Assembly: GCA_022410635.1 (NCBI GenBank)
Contig: JAJVDF010000125.1
Location: 316,032-380,031, forward strand
DNA: 64,000 nt
Direction: 5' to 3'
From: Tretioscincus oriximinensis
Lineage: Eukaryota > Chordata > Lepidosauria > Squamata > Gymnophthalmidae
Shown piece by piece: positions 53,416 to 64,000 of this stretch (the first letter of the stretch is position 1; each line of letters opens with the position of its first letter). The notes under the pieces are model-generated. The model was not told where the DNA came from. It saw nothing but the letters and a program-made list of their open reading frames with translations, and searched no databases. Both the position numbers and the translations under genes were made by a program.

Positions 53416-54448
53416 CTTATGTCCTGGCTGTGTATGTTCCACCCTCACCTCACCCACTACATAATGGTGGGGTAAGTCTGCTCAAAACTGAAAGACATAG
53501 ATTGCCATAACTACTNCTGCTGTAGGATTTGTCCTTCCCCTCAAAGAGGGCATGAGCTGCTTTCAAGCAGTCCACAGAAAGTGGGGAAGACCCCTGGTTT
53601 CCTGGGGTAATAGTTGGGTGATCTGCAGTGCCGATGTCATGTTCAACAATCTATAAAGCCATATACCAAGCAAGTATGAAAAGGGCCACTGTTACTTTTT
53701 TATCTTCTCATACCTAAAATATTTTTGGATTTCATAGAGCTGCCCCCAGAAATTGAATACACGCATTTCTTCCTTTCCTATGGGTTTAGAAGTATAGGCA
53801 CAAATCACTAATATTTCCAGGCCTCCATATTTTATGTTAAGGCACAAAGTGCTCAAGTTTTGTAGAAAATGGTATTCTTTCATGCGTATAAAATGTGCTG
53901 CTCAATCTTGACTAAACACTCTGAGGACTAGATCTTCAATCTTCCAAGTAAAGTGCATGCTTAATTTGTAAATGTCCATAAATGTCAAGAAATCCTATAT
54001 TGGATTATATATAAAATATGAAGACAGTGCTTACTCATTGATTTAGCAACTTGATTTTTACCAGTGGGACATTCGTGTAGTTTGTAGAATGATATGAAGT
54101 TGATGCTTTTAAAGTGTCATAAAACATTGCCTGTTTTTGCTGAGCTGGGTACTGTTGGGGATTGAGTCAGTTTACAGCCATGCCAGATGTAACTGAAAAT
54201 CTTTTAATCATGTTCTTCCTGATTTTCAACTGCTGTGCTTTTACAAGCCCTACTAATTCCAATAGTACATATTCTAGTGATACGCTTTGAATATAGAACA
54301 GGGAAGGATGACAAAATAAATGTATGGAACATTTTTAACAGCCAGGACTAGTAGAAAAGTGTAGTTCCAAAATGAATTAGAGATGGCATGTGGATGTAAC
54401 CATTGTCAGCTCATGGTTTCAAAGCATGTAGTGGGCTATAATTATAGC
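53416..54448. other. Unique sequence
   Basis: No exon or named repeat is recognised. An N lies at 53516. Confidence 0.4.
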
Positions 54449-54915
54449 TAAGGCTGTATCTACACAACAGATACTTACCTGGATGGGAGTGACATGGAGG
54501 TATCTGCACCACACTGTATTGCAGCTTGTCAGCACTGATTGCACTAAAGCACCCAATTGCTCCACATTTTCTCAGAGCGCAGAAAGTGTGATCCCATAGC
54601 TGAGCCATCCAAGGAATTGCTCCTTCCCTGTGTGTGGTACATGGCACACCAAGAATGCATGTGAAGAAATGCACAACGAGGCAACCAGGCACTAATCCGG
54701 TAATTTGCACATACTGCATGCCGGGAGCCACATGAGCAGCAGCAGAGTGTCCCCGGTGGGTCCTATGGAGGCACTCAGAGTGTCCCGGTGGGTCCTATGG
54801 AGGCACTCTATGGAGCCAGAACTCTCCAGCAGAGGTGTTCAATAACACAGGTAGGTGCAAGCAAATCAGCAATGGCTGATAGCCCATTATAGACACTCAT
54901 GTGGAGACACCCTAA
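54449..54915. mobile_element. MITE-like element with internal tandem duplication
   Basis: The left terminus TAAGGCTGTATCTACACAAC pairs with the right terminus GTGGAGACACCCTAA (as complement TTAGGGTGTCTCCAC). Inside, a 33-bp unit, AGAGTGTCCCCGGTGGGTCC plus ATGGAGGCACTC, is repeated (54744-54776 and 54777-54808, one base shorter). The class is inferred (hAT type likely). A clean duplication is not seen. Confidence 0.6.
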
Positions 54916-55387
54916 GTCTGATGCATATATTATCCTTAGTTTTTTTTAAAAAAATATGTAAAACTTTATTTATGAAATGCTTTATAAAATCAACTAGTCA
55001 GAACAAATAACCGGAATATATTCAATAGTAGTAGCAAAATGAGTAAAACCTCTCAGTCTTAATACCATTAGGTGGATGTTAATTTATGCAAAAACATCTA
55101 ATGTTTTTTTATTGAAAAAGAAATTTTGGAAGGAGTTGTGTTGTAGCCATGGTTTGCTTATGCAATTAAAACAGTTTAAAAAGTCCTTGCTAAAATCCTA
55201 TTTGTTGGCTATATTGATCATCTTTTTAAATGTCAAATCCTCAAAGGTATGTAGTGTATTTACCCTGGAATGCATGTGCCTATCACTGTTTTCCCTTTCT
55301 GATGCTTATAATACTATCTATTAAGAAAATCATAATGCGTATAGATTGAGTCAGGATAAAAATCCATCCTTCAGAAAAAGTAATCCA
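54916..55387. other. AT-rich unique sequence
   Basis: A short frame (55076-55324) lacks family features. Nothing else is recognised. Confidence 0.4.
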
Positions 55388-55812
55388 TTGAAATATATCA
55401 GTTGATTAACAGAACTTAANAGAACCAAGCAGAACTAAGTTCAAAATAGCAGAGTTTGCAGGGAACAGAACTAAGGAACTTAAATAGACCATCTTCTTTT
55501 GCAGAATAATTGTAGTCCACACAAAAGCAGTTCTTTTCAGATGGAAGGCAAAAGACTTCCCAGCTCACAAAAACAAACTCACTGAGAAAAGAAAAAAAGA
55601 AACTTATCTGCTCACACAGTTTGTACAAGACTGCAGAACAGAAAATAAAAAGTTGAGATCATATTATTTGTAATGCTGGAGATGCGCAGAAACACATGCA
55701 AACACAAGAACTAAACTTAGAGATAAGATAATGAATACCTGGTCTTAGATGGCAGTTAATATTCTAGCTGAAGATTCTATTTATCCCAACAATATCTTAT
55801 ATTTGCATATCT
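55388..55812 (-). mobile_element. LTR-like repeat (family C), copy 2, reverse orientation
   Basis: Reverse-complement partner of 32402-32880. It matches over AATATTAACTGCCATCTAAG, CCAGGTATTCATTATCT, TTTTGCCTTCCATCTGAAAA, TTATTCTGCAAAAGAAG, GGTCTATTTAAGTTCC and TTCTGTTAATCAAC. The two copies diverge right after that last word, marking one true end. An N lies at 55420. The minus-strand frame 55416-55628 corresponds to the frame at 32716-32910, but neither shows a known domain. Confidence 0.6.
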
Positions 55813-56108
55813 TTGTGGGGACACAAGGCTGTTTTGGAAGAGGAAGTATCTCAAAACCATACTGTAATATCAGTGACAGCGTGTAGTTAGTCCCAATATT
55901 CAGCTGATGAGAGTTCCCCCAATCACAGAAGTTTGAAGGATAGGAGGGAAGGGAAAAGTGCTCATCGGACTTGGTCCATGGAGGCTGGAATGTTGGACCA
56001 AGAAAGATAAACTGAGTGTGCACTGTATTAGGTAGTTGTGGTAGAGTAAACTATGAGGTAAGACTGCCCTGTGCCCTAAGACACACCAACCTGCTGTAAT
56101 TGGACCAA
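55813..56108. other. Unassigned sequence
   Basis: Short unique stretch, nothing recognised. Confidence 0.35.
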
Positions 56109-56240
56109 GCTTCTGTATCCACTGAGCCTTATTCTGGGCTCTATCTCAGAATTGGGCCTGCCATAGACTATACAGGCATGTGAATGGCCAAAATGTGTAC
56201 CAATATAACCCAGAATAAGGCTCTGTGTGGACAGGGCCCA
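56109..56240. mobile_element. Palindromic MITE (family M1, copy 2)
   Basis: CCACTGAGCCTTATTCTGGG and its partner near 56210-56225 (CCCAGAATAAGGCTCTGTG) form the inverted ends, then GGGCCTGCCATAG pairs with GGCATGTGAATGGCC in the core. The words match those of the copy at 25467. The flanks GGACCAAG and AGTCCAAG are similar (6 of 8). Confidence 0.68.
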
Positions 56241-57305
56241 AGTCCAAGTGATGTAAAGTTATTGAATCAAGTTCTGAACGTTATACGTATATATAACTGT
56301 ATATATAGTTATATACATATATAGTACTGTATATATAAATGTATTTTTCCCTTTTTCAACAATAGTCTCACATGCAGGAAATATGAGTTGATTCATTTAG
56401 AAAATTTGCATTTGACTGTCATTAAAATAATAATTTTGCTGACACCTACACAGGGTTTTTTTTGGAACTGAAGGACTATTAACATAAAGAATTACCATTT
56501 AATGAACTAGATTAGAAGCCCATTAGGGAAAATCATTACCAAAATGTCTTTTTAGATTTTTCATGCAAAACAGATTGTATTCTCTAGCATATGTATACTG
56601 AAAGTAGCAAAAATGTTATTTCAAATAATTTGAGGGTCTTGAATTGTCAGTTTGGTCAAACTCTGGTGGAAGCAAAAATTATATTTTTCTTTTATTCATG
56701 TTCATTTTGCTGCTAAGTATTTAGTAAGGGACTTCTATTAGTTTGTCCTTTTCTTTTGAAAACATTTTCTAAATTATTAGCTATATAGTATTTCCTCTTC
56801 CAGAAAGTTATCCCTTTGACCATGTCCTATCCTTCTAAATAAGTTGCAATTTCATATTGAATAATTAAATATTTAAGATAGATGTTAGGTCCTGTGTGCA
56901 TTAATGCATTTTAGGGATTTTAGGGATTTGTTGCAACATGTCTGCAACACTCCAAATTACATTACTGAAGCCTGTGCCAACAGGGACAGTCTAAGGCTGC
57001 ATCTAGACTATTTCCTTTTTATGGTTATTTCCTTTTATTGCATGAAAAAGGGCTTATGTTATAATTTTTCCAGTCTACACAGGAAAGACCAGCCTGACTT
57101 CAGCCTCCACTTTCATTTATCATCAATCTTCCTACTTCTGATTCTCTAATTTCTGATTTAACCCCCATCTTTTCCAACCCTAATAATTTCTCCATTGGTG
57201 AAACTGAAAGCTAGTAAAGTTGAAGGATGATTAGGAATGAGGAATGTGGTGGGATGCAGTTAAGACTACTTTAGACTCCAGGAATGGGCTGCATGAATTT
57301 TCTCC
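56241..57305. other. AT-rich unique sequence with TA-rich run
   Basis: A (TA)n-like stretch lies at about 56285-56340 (GTATATATAACTGTATATAT). No gene is recognised. Confidence 0.4.
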
Positions 57306-57313
57306 TTCTGGAT

Positions 57314-57633
57314 CAGCAGTTTCCAACCTGTGGGTCGCGACCCCAGCGGGGGTCGACGACCAAAACACAGGGGTCACCTAAAGCCTCTTCTTATAATTAA
57401 CATATCCTCTTAATTATAAACATATAATTAAATATTGTTTTTGTGATTAATCACTATGTTTAAATTATGTTTGATTTGTAGCAATGAGAATACATAATGC
57501 ATATCAGGTAGTTACATTCCGAATCATAAATGTAGCAAAATTACAGTTTTGAAGTAGCCACCAAAATTGGGGTCATTGCAACATGAGGAACTGAATTGCG
57601 GGGTCACGGCATTAGAAAGGTTGAGAACCACTG
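57314..57633. mobile_element. SPIN-like non-autonomous hAT element
   Basis: A 320-bp unit has the termini CAGCAGTTTCCAACCTGTGG and, as complement of the right end, CAGTGGTTCTCAACCTTTCT. Flanks TTCTGGAT (57306-57313) and TTCTAGAT (57634-57641) match 7 of 8 and fit the TCTAGA-type hAT target. The left end goes on with GGTCGCGACCCC, GGGGGTCG and ACCAAAACACAGGGGTCACC, the start typical of SPIN hAT transposons. The right end has CAAAATTACAGTTTTGAAGT and CAACATGAGGAACTGAATTG, found in that group of hAT-Charlie elements. No transposase is present. SPIN elements are known from squamates and were spread among tetrapods by horizontal transfer. The assignment is from remembered consensus only. Confidence 0.82.
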
Positions 57634-57641
57634 TTCTAGAT

Positions 57642-58849
57642 GCTTTGACAGAAGAAAGTCTCTGAAAAATGTGAGNAAAAGTTCCTGCCTGTTACAGAGG
57701 CTGATTACAGTGGTAGGTGGACCTAGCAGTGATGACATTAAGTTCAAATAAAGATATGGATGAATTTTAAAAAATGCTCTTTCTTTTGTTTACCAGGTTG
57801 CTGCATGCAGCCTAAGTGTTCATGCACATAAGATTTTCCTACCTGATTTCTGACATGTTGTTCTTTCATGTTTGCTGCCCAGCTATACCTCGGCCAAAAA
57901 GCTCAGCCCTCTACTGGCCTTGCCATGTATCCAGAAAAGCAACCCAACTGCATGCAAAAACGTCTGCATCTTCCATTGAGAGATGCATGCAGCCCTATTG
58001 TTTGTCATGGTATCACAAGCAGACGAGCAGCATCTGTAGGATTGCAGGATCACAGCTGGCTGATTGTGTGCAGCTGCTTCATCTCATCCACCTCACACCA
58101 GCTCCCCACAGATCCGGTAAAAGGAATGTCCCCTCTTTTTCCCAGTGAAATGCAATTTGCTTTTAGATTGCGGACTTCACTCAGTTTGCCTAGTCATCTG
58201 CATGCACCCTAGATCTTAATAAGCTTAATACTATGAAGTATGAATTTGGTGAAATGTTCAGGTCACCGTTCTTGAAATACATTTTAAGATGGTAATAAAA
58301 AATAATAATCACAAAAATTGGATAATTCATCATTCTGAATACCATGAAGATCATTTTAATAGCTTTAGGAATATTCCTGAAATAAAAATATGCAAAGTTT
58401 TAAAAGCAGTTATTATAACCGGGCAATTTTGAAAATTTACCACCCATATTGAGTAATACCTTTGTCATATTCACTGCTATTGTTGGCCAGTAATTTTCCT
58501 GTGTCTGGGAAATGTCATTGTTAATCCTCGTTTTCTCAAAAGGCAATCAATAAGTCTGCAACTGATATTCTTGTTTTGCATGTGCAACTGAACTAAGAAC
58601 CTTTATTTTTTTAAAAAAATAAGTGGGTTGCAAGTGCAAAGCCTTTTAATTTGCTTTATTTCTTTTTGCTTGGTTTTATTTTATTAGTTTAAGGGACAAT
58701 TTGGCATTATAAGGGCCGTTCTGTGTGCACACTCTAGTCTGGAATCAAGAGTTGCAGCAGTTGTGGACCTTTGGAAAGAGACAAGACACTATTTTGATAC
58801 CGCATTCTTACGGTCTAATCTATGCAGCATTAGGTGAATAGAGAAAAAA
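57642..58849. other. Unique sequence
   Basis: Overlapping frames at 57816-58212 have no recognisable domain and no clear splice sites. An N lies at 57676. I see no named repeat. Confidence 0.4.
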
Positions 58850-59272
58850 AATGTTTTCTCTATCACACAACATTAGGACCAGGGGGCATTCCTTTAAGCT
58901 GATGGGAAGAAGAGTGAGGACAGACAAGGGAAAATATTTTTCACCCAGACGATCACNGGGCTTTGGAATTTACTTTCAGAAGAGATGGTGGTAGCTAGCA
59001 GCCTGGATAGCTATAAGAGAGGATTAGACAAGTTCATGGACACCAAGGGTATAAACAGCTACTAGGATGGATGTCTTGATTCTGCCTCTGAAATGGAGCA
59101 ACAGGCAATATTCTTGAAATAAAATTTGCAGGGCATCTAGAACAGGTAATTATTTTGCCTTCTTTTGTTCCAGACTGCCCGGGGCAATTGGTGGGCCAAC
59201 TGTGTGAGACGGAAAGCTGGACTAGATGGGCTATGGCCCCATTCAGCAGGGCTTCTTTTATGTCCTTATAAA
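58850..59272 (+). mobile_element. CR1 LINE, end of reverse transcriptase plus 3' UTR
   Basis: The broken frame reads TRGHSFKLMGRRVRTDKGKY and FSPRRS, then a W-rich box relic (GIYFQKRW), i.e. the last 50 or so residues of a CR1 ORF2. The 3' UTR follows from GGATTAGACAAGTTCATGGA through AACAGGCAATATTCTTGAAA, GTTCCAGACTGCCC, GAGACGGAAAGCTGGACTAG and GGGCTTCTTTTATGTCCTTA. It belongs to the same CR1 subfamily as 29634 and 19055 (reverse) and differs from the 8-kb copy. An N lies at 58957. Confidence 0.9.
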
Positions 59273-59349
59273 ATGGAGGGGAAGATACATTTGCTTTAGT
59301 ATGTTAAAAGTAGCCCCTTCATCCTTCCATGAATCCCACTACAATTATG

Positions 59350-59614
59350 ATGAAGGAGGAGGAACTGGGTTTTTATACCCTGCTTTTCTCATCTGAAGGG
59401 ACTCAGTGACTTAGATTCTATCTTCCCCATCAAAATGATATGATGATATCTATTAATCTACTTCCGATTGCTGCCTTTCAAAAAGCTACATTGGCTGAAG
59501 CTAAGGCTAGTAGAGGGTGCTCACTCCTCTCCACAGCAGACGTATCGGCCCCAAGCAAACTACCTCTCTGTTGAAAGGCATGTTTTAACCACTGTGCCAC
59601 TGTGCCTCTCTTAA
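59350..59614 (-). mobile_element. tRNA-headed SINE, family 2, reverse orientation
   Basis: GAAGGAGGAGGAACTGGGTT (tail in reverse) is followed by TTATACCCTGCTTTTCTCAT, GAAGGGACTCAG, TTCTATCTTCCCCATC, a GGCTAGTAGAGGGTGCTCAC block and TTTTAACCACTGTGCCACTG (head in reverse). The internal part is diverged. Confidence 0.78.
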
Positions 59615-62600
59615 GTGAAGAACAGGTTTACAAGGACAGAAATAGTTGATTTTCATGACTTGTTTTTTTTTAATCTCTTATTTCCACATTTCTCTTTGAA
59701 GAATGCTGAAAATGCTACTTTGTCTGTGGTGCTACCAAGGTGCCACAATGTCCTTATCCATATTGTCTGAATTCTCATGATACTTTCAGCAACATCATTG
59801 GAGGAAATTAATTTCTGTTGGTGGAATTGCCCACTCAGAAGCTGGAGCACCCAAAGAGCAATGGGAGGTTTTTTTTGAAGAAAAGGCAGCATTTTGCCAA
59901 GAAAAAACTTGTGAAAAAAGACCCAGAATAATTTTACCTACAGGCAGTCAACAATGACAGTATAAGCTCTTTATTATAGAATAAGGGGAAATAATACTAA
60001 AATAGACAATCAGGATACAATTTTAATACATTTGAAGATTATTAGGTTAAATTAAACTAATGACCATTTCTTTGTTTCACCTTAAACTGGTTATATTCGT
60101 TTTTAAAATAAAATAATGAGCCTACATTTTTTGCAATTTCCCTATTTGATCCAAACACAGTGCTTTCAAATGGTAGTCTCTGTTGGTATAGGCACCACCA
60201 GACTGGCTTGATTAAGCTAGAGATACATATCAATGTATCATTATTACATCGCAAGAATGCTTTTAGGTTTCATAATGTGATAACTTTATGCTCTTTGAGC
60301 ACACATTTCACTATAAGCAGTCACTAGAATGTTTTAACACCACAGTAGGAAGATAGGACGAGCTTTCATAGCGCTTCTTATTTCTTTCCATCTCCAACCC
60401 CCAGGCAGATCCACTAGCCTAGTGCTTCCTATTTTGCTGAACTCAGCAGGTGTAGGTTTCAATTGCTCTGCACATCCATGTGGAGCTTGCCTAAATAACA
60501 ACGTATACAGTAGAGAGAAGTTACATAGATGAATTATTTTCTATAGAAATAAAAGACATTTCTTTGACGCTCACACCTGAAAGCTATATAGAATAAAGTT
60601 AGCAGAAAGACAAAACATTTAAGCTAGTTGAAGGAATATGGTGAACAAGGCTCAAATAACCAAGGGAAATAGGTGAAAAGATGGGACTGATTAATGACAG
60701 CTGCATAAACGAAAGCTTAGATTAAAAACAATTATTACACAGCACAGACTTAACATTTGCTTGGCAGAAATCCAATGGCTNGATAAAGCACAAAAGCATG
60801 AAATCATTAAGCATTGCATTGTGGAACACAATGGCTTCAATGGAGTGACTAATCCAATGCAAAATATCTTTCTAATTCAACAGAAACTAAAGACAAAGAT
60901 AAATAAACACCCTTCATTAGAGATACAAGCTGTGACTTTGCGTCGTTCACACCAGCCATTCATGGGTTTGCACAGTTCACAACAAGTTTGTCTGGGATAT
61001 GTTTGGAAATGGATGAAAAGAACAAAAACAAAAATGCAAAATGGATTATTTTTTTAAGAGAAAGTAGCGCTGGACAAGCATTATTCAGTAACACGTTATA
61101 AGAGCAATGCAGGGAAAGATAAACAATATACTCAAATCTATTCCTGCCCATCAGAGTTTACAGAAGCTAGCTTTAAAGCTCTTATNGGGTTAGAGCTGGC
61201 ACCGTGGCTATTCAAGAGCAGCCATCTAAACCTAGACAGTGTTGGATCCATCCAGCTGGTGACCACTTTAACAGACCAGGTTTTATTGGAGGGGACTAAA
61301 ATGTTTTACTTGCTTTCCAATTCTCTGGTAAATTTAATCAGAAATACTTGTTTTGTATAAAAGCTATTTATTTGATTCTACNTTTTAAAAATTCTGTGAA
61401 CACAAAGATAACTTTCCCTATGGTTCCTAAAGCATCTATACAGATGTGAAAGCACTATATATGGTTATTGAGCAAAGGTTGTGATATTTAGATTGTTTTA
61501 ACAAGAAACCAATGCACTATCTTGAAATCAGTTTGGCATATACATTTGGGGTTGGACATATAGGAATACTTTGGGGATTGGAAGGCAGAACAAATGACTA
61601 AATTACTGTTTGTACTTCCTCACCCATCATGGACTGAGTGAAATTACAATTTTGCTGCTAACACTAAGTATGCTGATTCTTTGATTTTTCTCCTGACAAT
61701 GAATACATGNTAAGTTGTGCCACTTCCTTTTTTTGTTTGGTTTACTAAATTGTGTTTCCAAATAGTCTTTTTTATTGTCACAGAATTTCATCAGTATTAG
61801 CACTCAGCAGCCATATGGAATTGTTTTTACAATCTTTCAGAGACCACATAGTAGTTTCTTTATGCCAATAAAGGCTATGATGATGATGATGAACATAGTA
61901 GTTTCTTCCGCGTGCACATTAATATGTTCTGCAGCAGTAACCTTTGTCTCAGATCGAGCTATCTGTATTATTAGCCAAGAATGGAGTAGTAGATNGTGGT
62001 ACATATCAGGCCCTCCACTTAGCTCTAGCACATCGTGGTCCAAGGATGCTTGAATAACATCCTTGGTTTATGCACTGTGTTTATATAACCTCTGACTTAC
62101 TGAAGCATTTAATCTTAATTATCCAGGCTTTAGATCAGCACTTAAAATGACTAAAAATCAGAAGTTTCAAAAGCAGTTTAGATGAAGCAGCATTTATACA
62201 CTATAATCTCAAATCCACACTAAAAGCAAGGAAACGTTTCCAAAGGCTTTTAATGTGGTTAGGGATGCAGTATCCACATGTTATCACTCAAAACCAATTT
62301 TTAAGCTGCTTATTTAATTCTAAGAATGTAATTAACAGTATCAAGAAAGAATAAGGAAACAACATTTTGCAATGTCATAATGTAATTTAATTGAGATTCA
62401 TAAAAACAAAAACTAGCGATTTTTCCTCATTGTGCTTTTCTTGTGCAGATGACGGTAGACCCTAACCAATGCAGAATGGCCCAGTGTGGAAAGGGCCCAC
62501 CATGTCATCCTCTTTTGAGTCTGTTTTGAGCCTACACATGGTGACTTAACATATTGTTCATATCAGAGATAAAAAGGCAATGAAAAATGTAAACACCATA

Positions 62601-63619
62601 CTTTTGCTTCTTGTCCCAGAACCAAGTGCTTTATGTGGCTAATTAGCCCAGTTCCTTATGCTCTATTTTTAGAGCACTAGAGCAATATTAATTAACCTAT
62701 ATAATTGAAGTGTTTAATTTAAGAAGCTGCTCATTAGGACCTTTACATTTTAAAGTAACCCCACAAAATTAATTAGAGAAGCTTTGTTTAGTTCAATATC
62801 CCTACATTCTCAAACAGCTATTATAATGCACAGAGTAAGCTATCCATATATTTTCAAAGTTTTTGTATTATTACAAGCCATTTTATCATATGAAAAGCTG
62901 AGCAGGTTTGACACTTTATTCCCATTTTATTATTTATTTATTTATTTATTACATCTGTATCCTCACCTCCTTCCAAAGATCCAAGAGCATAATAATAATA
63001 ATATGATGTGCTAAAACATATTTAAAATATAACCCTCACACAAATCTCTCCTTTACATCCACCTAGCAAAATTGCATTCAAAGGAATCTGTGCCTATATG
63101 AAGAGAAATGTTTTAAAACAGATGCGTACCTCCCAGAGATATTATTCTAATCCAGAGAGACTGCCACATATGAAACTGTCAAAATGCTTTTCAATGTGTT
63201 TTTTTTNNAAAAAATCCTGATCTTTTGTTACCCATGGTGAAGGGTAAATAAATAAATAAAAAAGCAGTAAAGATGTTTTTGTTACAAAGAATGTTGTATT
63301 TATTTTAGGTTCCCCTTGTATCTATTAATTAAAATCTATACAAAATTGGGATAAAAAAATACAGATTAGGATTGCAGGAGGAAAAAAATCCTACCTTCGC
63401 TATGATTTGTTATACGGTAGCCAAAATACAGAAGGCTGGGTTTTCCCAGACTGGAAGTATATAGAGATGCATAAATCATCTAATTGAATTGGAATATGCA
63501 CTCAATAAAAAAAGGGTGAGGCTAGAGAGAGAAATGAATAAACTCCAAGTATCTTCTTTATTGATCTTTCATAAAACAAAAAAATAGAGATCAAATGTTG
63601 AGTTCATAGAAAGTCTTGA
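59615..63619. other. Long AT-rich unique stretch, candidate conserved noncoding DNA at 62600-62830
   Basis: No exon or transposon is recognised. The frames near 59653, 60057, 60761 and 61775 have no family features. The segment 62600-62830 has GTGGCTAATTAGCCC, ATATTAATTAACC and AAATTAATTAGAG, dense homeodomain-type cores without repeat words. A TTTA run lies at 62935-62950 and an unresolved NN at 63207-63208. Confidence 0.35.
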
Positions 63620-64000
63620 TGGAAGTTTGGAATAAATATCAGGGTAAGACACTATTGTCTCATAGTAAGTTTAGGTCAATCCTGGTTATCAATAAGGACA
63701 ACAATGGACAAAAGGGCATAATTAAGGAGGACATGGAGATTGCAGAGAGGTTAAATGAATTTTTGCTTCAGTTTTCACTGAAGAAGACAGAGGGAATTTA
63801 CCCACAACAGATTTAGTTTTCTCAGAAAGAACACCAGAGGAATTGAACGGGATAGAGATAACAAGGGAGGAGGTCCTTGCAAGCCTAAATAAGCTGAACA
63901 TTTATAAATCCCCAGGGCCAGACGGCATTCACCCAAGAATTCTTAAAGAACTCAAATGCGAAATTGCCGAACTTCTAACCAAAATATTTAATCTTTCCTT
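63620..64000 (+). mobile_element. CR1 LINE reverse-transcriptase region, cut by window end
   Basis: A first frame (63616-63816) reads DNNGQKGIIKEDMEIAERLN then EFLLQFSL, the stretch before the polymerase domain. After a frame shift near 63790 comes LVFSERTPEELNGIEITREE, ASLNKLNIYKSPGPDGIHPR (the conserved SPGPDGIHPR box) and ILKELKCEIAELLTKIFNLS up to the window end. This is the start of a CR1 reverse-transcriptase domain. More of the element must lie beyond 64000. Frame changes show that it is decayed. Confidence 0.9.

Noticed and set aside
57816..58212. Overlapping frames of about 110 codons
   Set aside because: Two frames overlap in the same DNA and neither shows family residues.

Overview
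The window looks like non-coding nuclear DNA of a squamate reptile, probably a lizard and possibly a gecko. The evidence is the mixture of repeats. CR1, L2 and L1 LINE fragments lie side by side, with tRNA-headed SINEs (one with a BovB-like tail, the Sauria SINE type), LTR-like elements, and many short hAT- and mariner-type DNA elements including one SPIN-like copy. Scattered single Ns show a draft assembly. I found no convincing host exon. All longer open reading frames are either decayed transposon coding sequence or chance frames inside repeats, so the window reads as a gene desert or a very large intron.

Layout. 1-10.5 kb: AT-rich unique sequence, a reverse solo LTR (1555-2297), two SINE families, a foldback repeat (5702-5905), a palindromic element (7511-7717), a CR1 3' end (about 7990-8581) and a second reverse LTR-like element (about 9745-10490). 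10.5-22 kb: unique sequence, then several L2 pieces, including the longest LINE fragment (about 16085-17995, decayed reverse transcriptase), plus reverse CR1 and L2 ends. 22-35.5 kb: unique AT-rich DNA with possible regulatory islands, a 147-bp palindromic element inside a tetranucleotide repeat, a 598-bp foldback hAT-like element, a GC-rich palindromic tandem array, an internally deleted CR1, and a nested LTR complex (31.9-33.4 kb). 35.5-47 kb: mostly unique, with a mariner-like hairpin, a 200-bp inverted repeat with 664-bp spacer, a GC-rich block and a second solo LTR with an exact 5-bp duplication. 47-64 kb: L1 ORF2 3' parts, a reverse L2 end, several hAT-type elements, a SPIN-like element with 8-bp duplication, another CR1 3' end, a long unique stretch, and a CR1 reverse-transcriptase segment that runs off the end.

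The parts relate as a transposon community. SINE family 1 ends in the same 3' segment as the L2 copies here, which suggests L2 machinery moved it. The BovB-tailed SINE implies a BovB partner elsewhere. Small palindromic elements depend on transposases that are not encoded in the window. No element seen here looks autonomous today.
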